Part shown: one piece after another, positions 15,764 to 22,971 of the stretch
Layout of the letters: every line of letters starts with the position of its first letter
Position numbering within the stretch: the stretch's first letter is position 1
Source: Hyphomicrobiaceae bacterium UBA2767
GTDB lineage: Bacteria > Pseudomonadota > Alphaproteobacteria > Rhizobiales > Methyloligellaceae
DNA: 35,641 nt
Assembly: GCA_002352635.1 (NCBI GenBank)
Contig: DEIT01000193.1
Location: forward strand, 66,702-102,342
Reading direction: 5' to 3'
Position numbers and translations under genes: made by a program
Notes under the pieces: generated by a model
The model's database searches: none
Told to the model about the DNA's origin: nothing
The model's input: the letters and a program-made list of their open reading frames with translations, nothing else

Positions 15764-15885
15764 CTCGGCGCTTCGATCTTGATAACGTCCGCGCCGAAGT
15801 CTCCAAGGATCTGGGTCGTGTAGGGCCCGAAGATCGTCGTTGTCAGGTCGAGGACGCGGATGCCGGTTAGAGGAAGCCTATCCAT
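15688..15885 (-). pseudogene. CaiB/BaiF CoA-transferase, truncated after about 40 residues by IS debris
   Basis: The ATG at 15885 lies 2 bp after the stop of the upstream dehydrogenase. The frame reads like a family III CoA-transferase start (LPLTGIRVLDLTT, then GDFGADVIKIEAP). At about 15764 homology ends and the frame runs through the IS3-type tail in a different frame, stopping at 15688. About 350 residues, including the catalytic aspartate, are lost. A dehydrogenase plus CoA-transferase operon existed here before the insertion. The intact transferase at 17174 may now cover the role, or the pathway step may be lost. Confidence 0.8.
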
Positions 15886-15887
15886 GC

Positions 15888-17048
15888 CTACCCTCGCTGC
15901 GAGAACCGGCGGCCGACCATTGCGGCCGCAATATTGACCTTCTGAATGTCGATCGCTCCGCCAGCGATACCCCAGGCCCAACCATCGCGCATCTTTTGCT
16001 CAATCGGGTATTCCGTCGAATAGCCGTATCCGCCCATCAACTGCAGCGCCTTCCCCGTGACCTCGCGGACCATTTCGTTGGCGAAGCATTTCGCGATGGA
16101 ACTTTCGCCGGCTGAAGGGAGGTCACTGGAAGTATTGGTCACCGCACGATAGAGCAGCAACCGGGCGGCGTCACACTTCATCCTCATCTCGGCCAGGTGC
16201 AACTGCACGGCCTGGAAGTCGACGATCGGTTTGCCGAACTGGCGGCGTTCCTGCACATAGTCCAGAACGTAATCCAGGGCCGATTGGGCGATGGCCAGAC
16301 TCATGGTCGTGTTGCCGCAGCGCTCCAGATCAAACGCTTCCATGAGCTTCTTGAAGCCTCCGGCAGGTACAATTTGGTTCGCGAGCGGCAACTGTACCTT
16401 ATCGAAATTGATGTCGGCGCTCTGGACACCGCGCAAGCCCATATGGTGCTCCGGTTTGCCAAACGTAACGCCTGGACGATCCCTCTCGACCAACACGGCG
16501 CCGATCCCTTTTGCGCCAGGTTCGTCCGACATGCGGCAGTAGACGACATAGGCGTCAGAATGCCCAGCGCCCGAACACCATCGCTTGGTGCCGTTAATGA
16601 CAATCTCACCATCCTCGACGGTTGCCTTTGTCGTCAGGTCTGTGAGAGCCGTTCCTGCGCCAGGTTCCGACATCGCGACGGCGACGATCATTTCTCCGGC
16701 GCATACTTTCGGGATGATCCGTTGTTTGAGTTCATCGGTCGCATAATGTGCAATGGCGAGCGCCGGGCCAAAAGAAGACTCAAAGATCGGGAACGCCACT
16801 GCCGGAGAAATCTTCGCGACTTCTTCCAGAACGATCACAGCATCGAGATGTGTCAGCCCAAGACCACCGTATTCCTCTGGCAGATTGACGCCGAGCAGTC
16901 CCATCTTAGCGAACCGGTCCAGGATATCGGGTCCAGGGGATTCTCCGGTTCGCTCGATCTCACGTGCTGCGTCAAGAAGTTCCCCCGCAGCGAAATTTCG
17001 CACGGTTTCCTGTAGAGCTAATTGCTCATCGTTGAGGCTGAAATCCAT
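15888..17048 (-). CDS. Acyl-CoA dehydrogenase, isovaleryl-CoA-dehydrogenase-type active site
   Basis: A complete 386-residue dehydrogenase starting MDFSLNDEQ, with the flavin motif AMSEPGAGTA (125-134) and the QFGKPIVDFQAVQ helix. The C-terminal position that carries Glu in most relatives (EGTxEIQ) is Gly here (IAGGAIDIQ). However, FDLERC places a glutamate (E242) where isovaleryl-CoA and long-chain dehydrogenases keep their catalytic base. I therefore read it as catalytically competent and of the IVD/LCAD type, possibly preferring a branched or aryl-substituted acyl-CoA (inference). The ATG at 17048 follows GGAGCGGAGA. It is divergent from the CoA-transferase at 17174 across palindromic operators, and was co-transcribed with the now broken CoA-transferase. 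Confidence 0.9.
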   Translation of the reverse strand: MDFSLNDEQLALQETVRNFAAGELLDAAREIERTGESPGPDILDRFAKMGLLGVNLPEEYGGLGLTHLDAVIVLEEVAKISPAVAFPIFESSFGPALAIAHYATDELKQRIIPKVCAGEMIVAVAMSEPGAGTALTDLTTKATVEDGEIVINGTKRWCSGAGHSDAYVVYCRMSDEPGAKGIGAVLVERDRPGVTFGKPEHHMGLRGVQSADINFDKVQLPLANQIVPAGGFKKLMEAFDLERCGNTTMSLAIAQSALDYVLDYVQERRQFGKPIVDFQAVQLHLAEMRMKCDAARLLLYRAVTNTSSDLPSAGESSIAKCFANEMVREVTGKALQLMGGYGYSTEYPIEQKMRDGWAWGIAGGAIDIQKVNIAAAMVGRRFSQRG

Positions 17049-17098
17049 CTGTCTCCGCTCCCTTGTCCTGGTCCGGCGTGGGCCGGAAAAAAGGTTGA

Positions 17099-17126
17099 TT
17101 GTAAAATGAATGAATGATGCTATTAC
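17099..17126 (+). promoter_or_regulatory. Candidate promoter of the CoA-transferase/iclR operon
   Basis: TTGTAA (17099-17104) and TATTAC (17121-17126) are spaced by 16 bp, each matching 4 of 6 consensus bases. Transcription would begin near 17133, inside the first palindrome, which suits repression by the IclR-type regulator. Confidence 0.35.
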
Positions 17127-17131
17127 GTAAA

Positions 17132-17157
17132 TGAAATATCATTTCAACAGTTGAAAT
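17132..17157. promoter_or_regulatory. Two overlapping palindromes, candidate IclR-family operator
   Basis: TGAAATATCATTTCA (17132-17146; 6-bp arms, 3-bp spacer) overlaps ATTTCAACAGTTGAAAT (17141-17157; perfect 8-bp arms, 1-bp centre). The TGAAA/TTTCA arms resemble operators of IclR-family proteins such as KdgR. They lie between the divergent dehydrogenase (17048) and CoA-transferase (17174) genes. An IclR gene ends the rightward operon, so coordinated control of both directions is likely. Confidence 0.55.
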
Positions 17158-17173
17158 AAGAGAATTCAACGAA

Positions 17174-18421
17174 ATGCAGAAAGTAGATGCGTCTCAATCG
17201 ATGGCGGCCCTGGGGCATGTTCGCGTCCTGGATCTGAGCCGCATTCTCGCCGGACCCTGGGCAGCCCAGGTCCTGGGCGATCTTGGGGCCGAGGTCATCA
17301 AGGTGGAGAATCCGAAAGGCGGCGACGACACGCGCAAGTGGGGGCCTCCCTTCTGTCCTGGCGAAGATGGGGAGGATGGCGACGCGGCTTACTTCACTGC
17401 GTGCAACCGGAACAAGCGTTCTGTCGCCATCGACTTCGCAAATCCCGAGGGTGCGGCGCTGGTCCGCGAGCTTGCCCGCGATAGCGATGTGGTTATAGAG
17501 AATTTCAAAACAGGCGGGCTAGCTAAATACGGCCTGGACTATGAGTCGCTGAGCAAGGAAAACCCCGCCCTTATCTACTGTTCCATCACCGGCTTCGGTC
17601 AGAGTGGGCCATACGCCGGGCGCGCAGGGTATGATTTTCTGATCCAGGGCATGGCCGGCCTGATGAGCATCACGGGTGCACCGGACGATCAGCCGGGCGG
17701 TGGCCCTATGAAGGTAGGCGTCGCCGTCAGCGATCTGTTTACCGGCATGTATGCGGCAGTATCGATTCTCGCTGCCCTCAATCACCGCGCAGTTACCGGC
17801 GAAGGACAACATATCGATTGCGCCTTGTTCGATTCACAGGTCGCCATGCTGGCCAATCAGGCGGCAAACTGGCTCGTGGGCGGCGTCAGGCCGTCGCGGC
17901 TCGGGAACAACCATCCCAACGTCGTCCCCTATCGCACCTACCCGGTCAGCGATGGGCACATCATTGTTGCGGTCGGAAATGATGGGCAGTTCGACCGGTT
18001 GTGCCGTGCACTCGGGGCCGATGATCTGGCGGATGATACTCGCTTCCGGACCTGCGCCGACAGGGTACATAATCGCGACGCCATCGATGCCGTGCTCGGC
18101 GAACTGCTGTTTGGCTACACGCGCGAGGAGATCATTTTGCTTCTGAACGCGCAAGGCGTGCCCTGCGGACCTATCAATGAAGTCCCTGATGTGTTCGGCG
18201 ATCCGAACGCTTTGGCGCGAAAACTTGTCGTCTCGCTCCCGAAGGACAATCGCCCGGATATCAAGACCGTGGCCTTCCCGGTCAGGCTCAGCAAGACCCC
18301 GGCATCCTATTCCCTGGCGCCGCCCGATCTGGGTGCGGACACGGATGCCGTACTCTCCGGGCTTCTGGGATGTGATGAAGACAGGCTCGCAAGCCTCCGC
18401 AGATCTGGAGCGGTGGGATGA
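17174..18421 (+). CDS. CaiB/BaiF (type III) CoA-transferase
   Basis: A complete 415-residue family III CoA-transferase. It begins HVRVLDLSRILAGPWAAQ, has LGDLGAEVIKVE, VIENFKTGGLAKYGL, and the catalytic D154 in GYDFLIQGMAGLMS, and ends without truncation. It would exchange CoA between an acyl-CoA product and the incoming acid, saving ATP. The start is an ATG with only a weak SD (AAGAGA). It is followed after 36 bp by the IclR gene on the same strand, and is divergent from the IVD-type dehydrogenase. It is more like the succinyl-CoA:acid transferases than the transferase at 12405-13631, judged only by its motif spacing. Confidence 0.92.
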   Translation: MQKVDASQSMAALGHVRVLDLSRILAGPWAAQVLGDLGAEVIKVENPKGGDDTRKWGPPFCPGEDGEDGDAAYFTACNRNKRSVAIDFANPEGAALVRELARDSDVVIENFKTGGLAKYGLDYESLSKENPALIYCSITGFGQSGPYAGRAGYDFLIQGMAGLMSITGAPDDQPGGGPMKVGVAVSDLFTGMYAAVSILAALNHRAVTGEGQHIDCALFDSQVAMLANQAANWLVGGVRPSRLGNNHPNVVPYRTYPVSDGHIIVAVGNDGQFDRLCRALGADDLADDTRFRTCADRVHNRDAIDAVLGELLFGYTREEIILLLNAQGVPCGPINEVPDVFGDPNALARKLVVSLPKDNRPDIKTVAFPVRLSKTPASYSLAPPDLGADTDAVLSGLLGCDEDRLASLRRSGAVG

Positions 18422-18457
18422 CGGGGGGTTGAGCCCGAACTCGCAGGAGCAGATGCT

Positions 18458-19246
18458 ATGACGTCGTATAGGCCCGTCAACGCCGCTATTCGGAGTCTGG
18501 ATGTGCTTGCCGCAGTCAACAAGTTCAAGGGGCGGGCAAGCGTTGGCGAGATCCACCGCGAAACGGCCATCGACAAGGCGACGATCGTTCGTATGCTGGA
18601 GACGCTTATGCATGCGGGCTACGTCTTCCGGGACGCCGACCAGCCCTATTACGAGGTCACGGGAAAAACGCTACTTCTGTGTTCTGGTTTCGACCGCCAT
18701 CGCGCAGTGGGGCGCATCGTCGCGCCGATCATGGCAGCCTTTCGAAATGATATTGGATGGCCGTCGGACGTAGCAATCTTCGACCGCGACGCCATGCTTG
18801 TCGTGGAAACGTCCCGTGAGGCCGGCCCGATGTTGGTCAACCGTCATCCGGGTTACCGCGCTCCGATCCTGGCGACGAGTTTGGGGCTGGCATATCTGGC
18901 GTTCGCGGACGCTATGGAAAGGGAGGTGGTTCTGGCCCGAGAGGCCGGGGACCCCGCCGCCTGGAATAATATGGCCCGGGATCGGGAGGAGGCGGAACGC
19001 ACTTTCACCGGCATCCGCGTGCGTGGCTACGCGACGATGCATCCGGAATATTCACGGATCGAATATAACCGGCAGATATCCACCATCGGCGTCCCCATTC
19101 TCATCGATGGGACCGCAATTGCCGCCATGAATGTCCTTTTTCTGAAGAGCGCGTTACCAGTGGAGACAGCGATCAGCACCTTGCTGCCGGGACTGAAAGA
19201 AAGCGCAGCACAAGTGGTGGTGGCGTTGGCTGCCGGCACGAGGTAA
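18458..19246 (+). CDS. IclR family transcriptional regulator
   Basis: A 262-residue regulator. The N-terminal winged helix starts NAAIRSLDVLAAVN, with the recognition helix in AIDKATIVRMLETLMHAGYV. A C-terminal effector-binding domain follows (SDVAIFDRDAMLVVETS, RAPILATSLGLAYLAF, and late ISTIGVPILIDGTAIAAMNV). IclR proteins of the PcaR/MhpR type control aromatic acid pathways, often in response to a pathway acid. The ATG at 18458 has GGAG about 8 nt upstream. It lies directly downstream of a CoA-transferase, and its probable binding sites are the palindromes at 17132-17157. It is the last intact pathway gene before the IS debris. Confidence 0.9.
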   Translation: MTSYRPVNAAIRSLDVLAAVNKFKGRASVGEIHRETAIDKATIVRMLETLMHAGYVFRDADQPYYEVTGKTLLLCSGFDRHRAVGRIVAPIMAAFRNDIGWPSDVAIFDRDAMLVVETSREAGPMLVNRHPGYRAPILATSLGLAYLAFADAMEREVVLAREAGDPAAWNNMARDREEAERTFTGIRVRGYATMHPEYSRIEYNRQISTIGVPILIDGTAIAAMNVLFLKSALPVETAISTLLPGLKESAAQVVVALAAGTR

Positions 19247-19520
19247 CGTCGGTTTGCGGCACCAAACGGAAATAAGCCGGGTTCGCAAAAAGCGTCCGAT
19301 GTTGATCCACCAACAGACTTTTTAACATCCCATTTTTTGATTGCAGTGACACAGAGGTTGTCAGGTCGGGGTCAAGCTAGGTAGTCCGCTGCGTCTATTC
19401 TTATCGCCACCTGTCGCGATGAGGTGTGCCATTACTGTGCCAAATGGTATTTGTGGCAATAGACGGTTTTCAGAGAGTTATTATTATATTGATTTCATTG
19501 TGTGCTTCCCGAGAGATGGG
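19247..19520. other. Non-coding stretch between iclR and the IS481-type remnant
   Basis: I see no convincing gene. The stretch holds a weak GTTTG/CAAAC hairpin just after the iclR stop and TGTCAGGTCGGGGTCAAG near 19359, which resembles an IS terminus but has no partner here. It is somewhat more AT-rich than its neighbours. Confidence 0.5.
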
Positions 19521-20303
19521 TGACACTTTATTCTGGACACATAGGTTACACTTTTGGCCCTTTGCAAGGAGAGCAAAGTGCCTTGGAAGGAGTGTAATTT
19601 TATGGATGAGCGGCTTAAATTCATTGCCCGTTTGCTCGACGGCGACAAGATGGCGGTGCTTTGTCGAGAGTTCGATATCTCCCGCAAGACCGGCTACAAG
19701 ATCCTCAAACGCTACAATGAGTGCGGGCTTCATGGTCTGAGCGACCGATCGCGGCGGCCTTACCGGCAAGCCAACCAGCTGCCGGTTCAAATCGAGACAC
19801 TGATTGTGCGGTTGAAGAAAGACAAACCGACATGGGGTGCGCCGAAGATCAGAGAAAAGCTGAGACGGCTTTATCCTGATGTCCATACTCCGGCGATCAA
19901 CACGGTGCACGCGGTTCTCGACCGCCACGGCCTGGTCAAACGCCGTGGCCGGCGGCGCAACAAGGCCAAGGGCACGCCCCTGTCCCATTCAACCATGCCC
20001 AATCATCTTTGGTGCGCTGACTACAAGGGGGAGTTCATGCTCGCCGACAGGCGCTATTGTTATCCGCTGACCATCACCGACTATGCCAGCCGCTATCTGA
20101 TAGCCTGCGAGGCCCTGCATACAACAAAGGAAGTCTATGCCTTCAGTGTGTTCGAAAGCGCTTTCAGGGAGTTCGGTCTGCCAAATGCCATCAGAACCGA
20201 CAATGGCGTTCCCTTCGCCAGCCCCAATGCGCTGTTCAACCTCTCAAAGCTGTCGGTGTGGTGGCTGAGGCTCGGCATCCAGATCGAGCGCATCAAACCG
20301 GGC
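19521..20303 (+). mobile_element. IS481-type insertion sequence, 3'-truncated
   Basis: The left end starts near 19521 with TGACACTTTATTCTGGACA, followed by a related TTACACTTTT repeat, as in IS481-type ends. The transposase follows. The element is cut at 20303/20304, where the IS3-type end begins, so its right inverted repeat is absent. The left boundary is approximate because no target-site duplication can be matched. Confidence 0.65.
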
Positions 20304-20432
20304 CATCCCGTTGCAGGAAAGGCCAACCATGAACTAACATTCAAACTGGACCAATCAGGTGGGGCTGGTCAATCGCGCAGTGCTAAGTTCAAGCAGTTCT
20401 TGATCCGAAACTTACTCTACTTCTGTGTCTGA
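19578..20432 (+). pseudogene. IS481-type transposase, truncated and fused to IS3-type end
   Basis: Translation from the GTG at 19578 (AAGGAG upstream) gives MPWKECNFMDERLKFIARLL, a helix-turn-helix (CREFDISRKTGYKILKRY), and an RNase H-like integrase core with D148 (LWCADYKGEF) and D208 (IRTDNGVPF). At PGHP (residues 241-244) homology stops. Relatives continue with a NGRHERMH segment carrying the third catalytic residue (Glu) and about 100 more residues. Here the frame instead reads through the 68-bp IS3-type end and unrelated sequence to a stop at 20432. With the DDE triad incomplete it cannot transpose unaided. Confidence 0.85.
20304..20371 (+). repeat. 68-bp IS3-type end, copy 2
   Basis: Identical to the reverse complement of 15649-15716. 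It contains the last transposase codons (ending ATGAACTAA) and the terminal GGGGCTGGTCA. It joins directly to the IS481-type transposase at the shared-looking CATCCCG, so recombination or adjacent deletion removed the rest of both elements. Confidence 0.9.
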
Positions 20433-20506
20433 GGGTGCTTCCGCTGGCCACATGGTCGCGCCTCGCTTCGCTGGATGTTTGACCTGCAGCAAGCGTAACA
20501 CAACAG

Positions 20507-20605
20507 ATGCGCCCCGCGACCGAAGTGCTACGGCGCGAGTTCTGCGGGGACATGATCGTGCGTGAGGTATTCGGCAATGAATGGCTGAAGAGGCAGGCGG
20601 TGTGA
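20507..20605 (+). CDS. Short unrecognised open frame near the island end
   Basis: A 32-residue frame from ATG (MRPATEVLRREF, then VFGNEWLKRQAV, stop). It looks amphipathic and coding-like but I cannot place it. The frame opens only about 30 bp earlier, so it may be the tail of a deleted gene, for example of the integrated element. No clear SD is seen. The rest of 20372-20630 holds nothing I can support; in particular I find no integrase motif. Confidence 0.2.
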   Translation: MRPATEVLRREFCGDMIVREVFGNEWLKRQAV

Positions 20606-20629
20606 CCAGAAAGGTGCGGTGAGAACTCG

Positions 20630-20673
20630 CTTTTAATCAGTGGGTCGCAGGTTCGATTCCTGCCGGCTCACCA
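20630..20673 (+). other. 3' fragment of a tRNA-Lys(UUU) gene, probable attachment site
   Basis: From CTTTTAATCAG (anticodon loop with TTT, 3' anticodon stem) through the T-arm GCAGG-TTCGATT-CCTGC to GGCTCACCA, the sequence is a tRNA 3' half. No 5' half precedes it (the D-arm and 5' acceptor are absent, and ACTCG replaces the 5' anticodon stem). The acceptor strand is one base short between the T-stem and the discriminator, so this copy has decayed. Integrases commonly recombine in this part of a tRNA, leaving such a fragment at the far end of the island. It coincides with the change from catabolic/IS content to housekeeping-like genes. Confidence 0.65.
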
Positions 20674-20742
20674 TATTTTTCCCGACAGTATTCCGACACT
20701 TGAGCAAAGTGGGGCGCCGGATCGCTCCAGCGCCCGCAGCGA

Positions 20743-21132
20743 CTATTTCGCGTCGTAGTGCTTCTTCACTTCATCCATGGTGAGGGTACCGTCGCCATCC
20801 TTGTCGGCGGCCTTGAAGTCAGCGATCTTCTCAGCAATCGCCTCATCGATGGTGAGCGCGCCGTCCTTGTTTGAATCGTTATCCGAGAACTCGGGATGCG
20901 CGGCGTGCTCGCCGGCCTCTTCCTTGTCCAGCTTCCCATTTTTGTCGGCGTCGCTTTGTTTGAAATGTGCGATGCCGATCACCAGCACCTCACCCAGATC
21001 AAGGGCAAAGTCGCCATCCTGATCCGCCTTGACGAAGATGATTTCCAGATCGGAAATCTCGGCGGTAGCCGGTGTGAAAGGAGTAAGGGCCAGCATTGCG
21101 GCCGTTGCGGTTCCTATGAGCGCGTTCTTCAC
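20743..21132 (-). CDS. Secreted EF-hand calcium-binding protein
   Basis: A 129-residue protein with a signal peptide (cleavage after about residue 24, TPATA) and four EF-hand loops: 37-48 (DQDGDFALDLGE), 61-72 (DADKNGKLDKEE), 86-97 (DSNKDGALTIDE) and 110-121 (DKDGDGTLTMDE). All four have acidic residues at positions 1, 3 or 5 and Glu at 12, so Ca2+ binding is likely. It is probably periplasmic. The start is a GTG at 21132 with AGGAGA about 6 nt upstream. The partner and role are unknown. It is the first gene to the right of the tRNA fragment. Confidence 0.88.
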   Translation of the reverse strand: MKNALIGTATAAMLALTPFTPATAEISDLEIIFVKADQDGDFALDLGEVLVIGIAHFKQSDADKNGKLDKEEAGEHAAHPEFSDNDSNKDGALTIDEAIAEKIADFKAADKDGDGTLTMDEVKKHYDAK

Positions 21133-21195
21133 TATCGTCTCCTGAACTTTTCCGTCGTTGCAATCACGTGAATTCTTTGCTGCCGATCGGCGGGC

Positions 21196-21534
21196 CTAGT
21201 AGCGCATGCAGTTGGCGTATGCGCGATTGTAGAGCTTGTCATAGTTCTTGGACTTGCGGGCTCCACCGGTAATGGCGCCAACGCCGGCACCAATTCCTGC
21301 GCCACGGCCGGCACCCTTACCGCCACCGATAATGCCGCCAAGCAACGCACCACCGATTGCACCAGTTATCGCACCGCCCGCAACCTGACCGCGGGAATAG
21401 CGCTGGGCATAGTCGTGCGCGTAGTTGGCGCAATATCTCGACTTCTGCGCGGCAGCCGGATGTGAGGTCGCCGAGAGTGCGGCAACCGAAATAAGGAAAC
21501 AGGCGAATGCAGCCTGAACTTTGCGAAATGACAC
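21196..21534 (-). CDS. Glycine-zipper domain secreted protein
   Basis: From the GTG at 21534 (GGGAGG about 7 nt upstream) the product is 112 residues. It has a signal peptide (ending PAAA, about residue 29), then Cys35 in RYCANYAHDYAQRYS, a long glycine zipper (about 53-92, GxxxG repeats) and a C-terminal NYDKLYNRAYANCMRY with Cys109. Glycine-zipper proteins associate with the outer membrane or envelope. The two cysteines may pair. An upstream in-frame TTG at 21579 would add 15 residues before the signal peptide and lacks an SD. It precedes the EF-hand gene on the same strand by 63 bp. Confidence 0.8.
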   Translation of the reverse strand: MSFRKVQAAFACFLISVAALSATSHPAAAQKSRYCANYAHDYAQRYSRGQVAGGAITGAIGGALLGGIIGGGKGAGRGAGIGAGVGAITGGARKSKNYDKLYNRAYANCMRY

Positions 21535-21747
21535 CGGGTATCCTCCCTTATGGTCCTTGTCAGCATGTGAATCTATCAAGAGTTGGCGGGCATCCTATAC
21601 CCCATTAATTGGGGGTGTGAATGAATTTGCCGTAATGGTGCGCGGGTTCGGATTGTTCTTGCCCGGGTGGTTGCAGCGTGAGGCTCGTGTTAGCGTCGCG
21701 ACGAAGGGAATCACACGTTGTGACCCAACCAATCGGGGGAATTGGGG

Positions 21748-22833
21748 TTGACCAAACAGCGCAATTTGGACGGTCTGACGCGCGGGTTCATGATTTCAGG
21801 CCTTGCCCTGATTACCCTTGTTCTGCTCGTTAACGGGTCGGAGGTATTCGTGCCTCTGGCTGTTGCGCTCCTCATCTGGTTTTTGATCAACGCGATTGCC
21901 ACCGGCTTCAATCGAATTCCATTTGCGGGACGCTTGTTGCCGCGGCCCCTGGCGCTTGCATTGGCCATGACTGCAATTCTCGTCTGCGGCATCGTGGTCG
22001 TTGATCTGATCATTCGAAATGTGAGCGCGATGAGCGCGCGCCGCATCGATTTCAGCTCCAGTCTCAATCCACTCATCGACAAGATTTCTGACTGGGTCGG
22101 TATTTCCAATGCGGATGTGTTGAACAAGTTTTTCGATACCATCGGTATCGAGCAGTTGTTGGGCAAGATTGTCAGCACAACGGCGAGCTTTTCCGGACAG
22201 CTCGGGATCGTTTCCGTCTATGTCGTGTTTCTACTGATCGAGCAGCAATTCTTTGACGCCAAGCTGCGCGCGCTCATCCGTGACGACAAGCGGCGGGATT
22301 GGGTGCGCGGCATTCTTTCAGCCATTGCCAGGGATGTTCAGAAGTATATCTGGATCATGACCGTCGTCAGCGCGATCACCGGGCTGATGTCCTATGCTGT
22401 GATGAAATGGGTTGGTCTCGAGCATGCGGCCTTCTGGGCGTTTCTCATTTTTATTCTGAATTTCATTCCGACCATTGGTTCAATATTGGCAACGGCCCTG
22501 CCGCCGCTGTTCGCGCTTGTCCAGTTTCAGGCATTTGGCGAAGCGTTGACACTTCTGGTCGCCATTGGCCTGATCGAGCTGGCTGTCGGGTCTTTCCTTC
22601 AGCCGCGGCTTGCGGGAAAATCACTCAACGTGAGCCAGTTCGTCGTCGTCCTGTCGTTGTTTGTCTGGGGTGCTATCTGGGGCATCGTCGGTATGTTCCT
22701 GGCCGTACCATTGACGGTGATTGTCATGATCATTTTCTCGAATTTCGAGACCACCAGGCCCGTTGCCATTTTGCTGTCGCAGAGCGGCGATCTCGCAAGC
22801 ATAGACAGTCCCACAAAAAAGACCGGCAGCTAG
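21748..22833 (+). CDS. AI-2E family transporter (PerM/YdiK type)
   Basis: An integral membrane protein of 361 residues with about eight hydrophobic segments: two close together near the N-terminus, one near 68-90, then a soluble-like stretch and a C-terminal cluster. The late segments FILNFIPTIGSILATALPP and FLQPRLAGKSLNVSQFVVVLSL are hallmarks of the AI-2E permease family. Members export the quorum signal AI-2 or act as Na+/H+ antiporters; which applies here is unknown. Only TTG starts are in frame: TTG 21748 has GGGGGA 7 nt upstream, better than TTG 21742. The gene stands alone on the plus strand. Confidence 0.88.
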   Translation: MTKQRNLDGLTRGFMISGLALITLVLLVNGSEVFVPLAVALLIWFLINAIATGFNRIPFAGRLLPRPLALALAMTAILVCGIVVVDLIIRNVSAMSARRIDFSSSLNPLIDKISDWVGISNADVLNKFFDTIGIEQLLGKIVSTTASFSGQLGIVSVYVVFLLIEQQFFDAKLRALIRDDKRRDWVRGILSAIARDVQKYIWIMTVVSAITGLMSYAVMKWVGLEHAAFWAFLIFILNFIPTIGSILATALPPLFALVQFQAFGEALTLLVAIGLIELAVGSFLQPRLAGKSLNVSQFVVVLSLFVWGAIWGIVGMFLAVPLTVIVMIIFSNFETTRPVAILLSQSGDLASIDSPTKKTGS

Positions 22834-22971
22834 TTTCAGGTTGGTTTGTTGCTTCCTAATTGACTGCAATCTGTCGTGCCTATCAGCTCATCGTAACTGG
22901 ACCGTGCCTGTTTTCGATGCCAATATTCCGGCGTCCTGGTTTGTCCGGGTGTGTATGAGGAGCATAGAGAC

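Noticed and set aside
19355..19378. TGTCAGGTCGGGGTCAAG as a further IS terminus
   Set aside because: It resembles IS ends in composition only. No matching inverted partner or adjacent transposase sequence is present in the window.
19554..19577. Longer transposase start at 19554
   Set aside because: The added residues are not family-like. The GTG at 19578 has AAGGAG upstream and gives the expected MPWKE start.
20389..20577. 62-residue minus-strand open frame beside the tRNA fragment, considered as an integrase remnant
   Set aside because: The translation shows no tyrosine-recombinase motif (no R..H..R..Y pattern) and is low-complexity; it is probably a chance frame.
20630..20673. Annotation as a functional tRNA gene
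   Set aside because: The D-arm, 5' acceptor strand and 5' anticodon stem are missing, and the acceptor strand is one base short.
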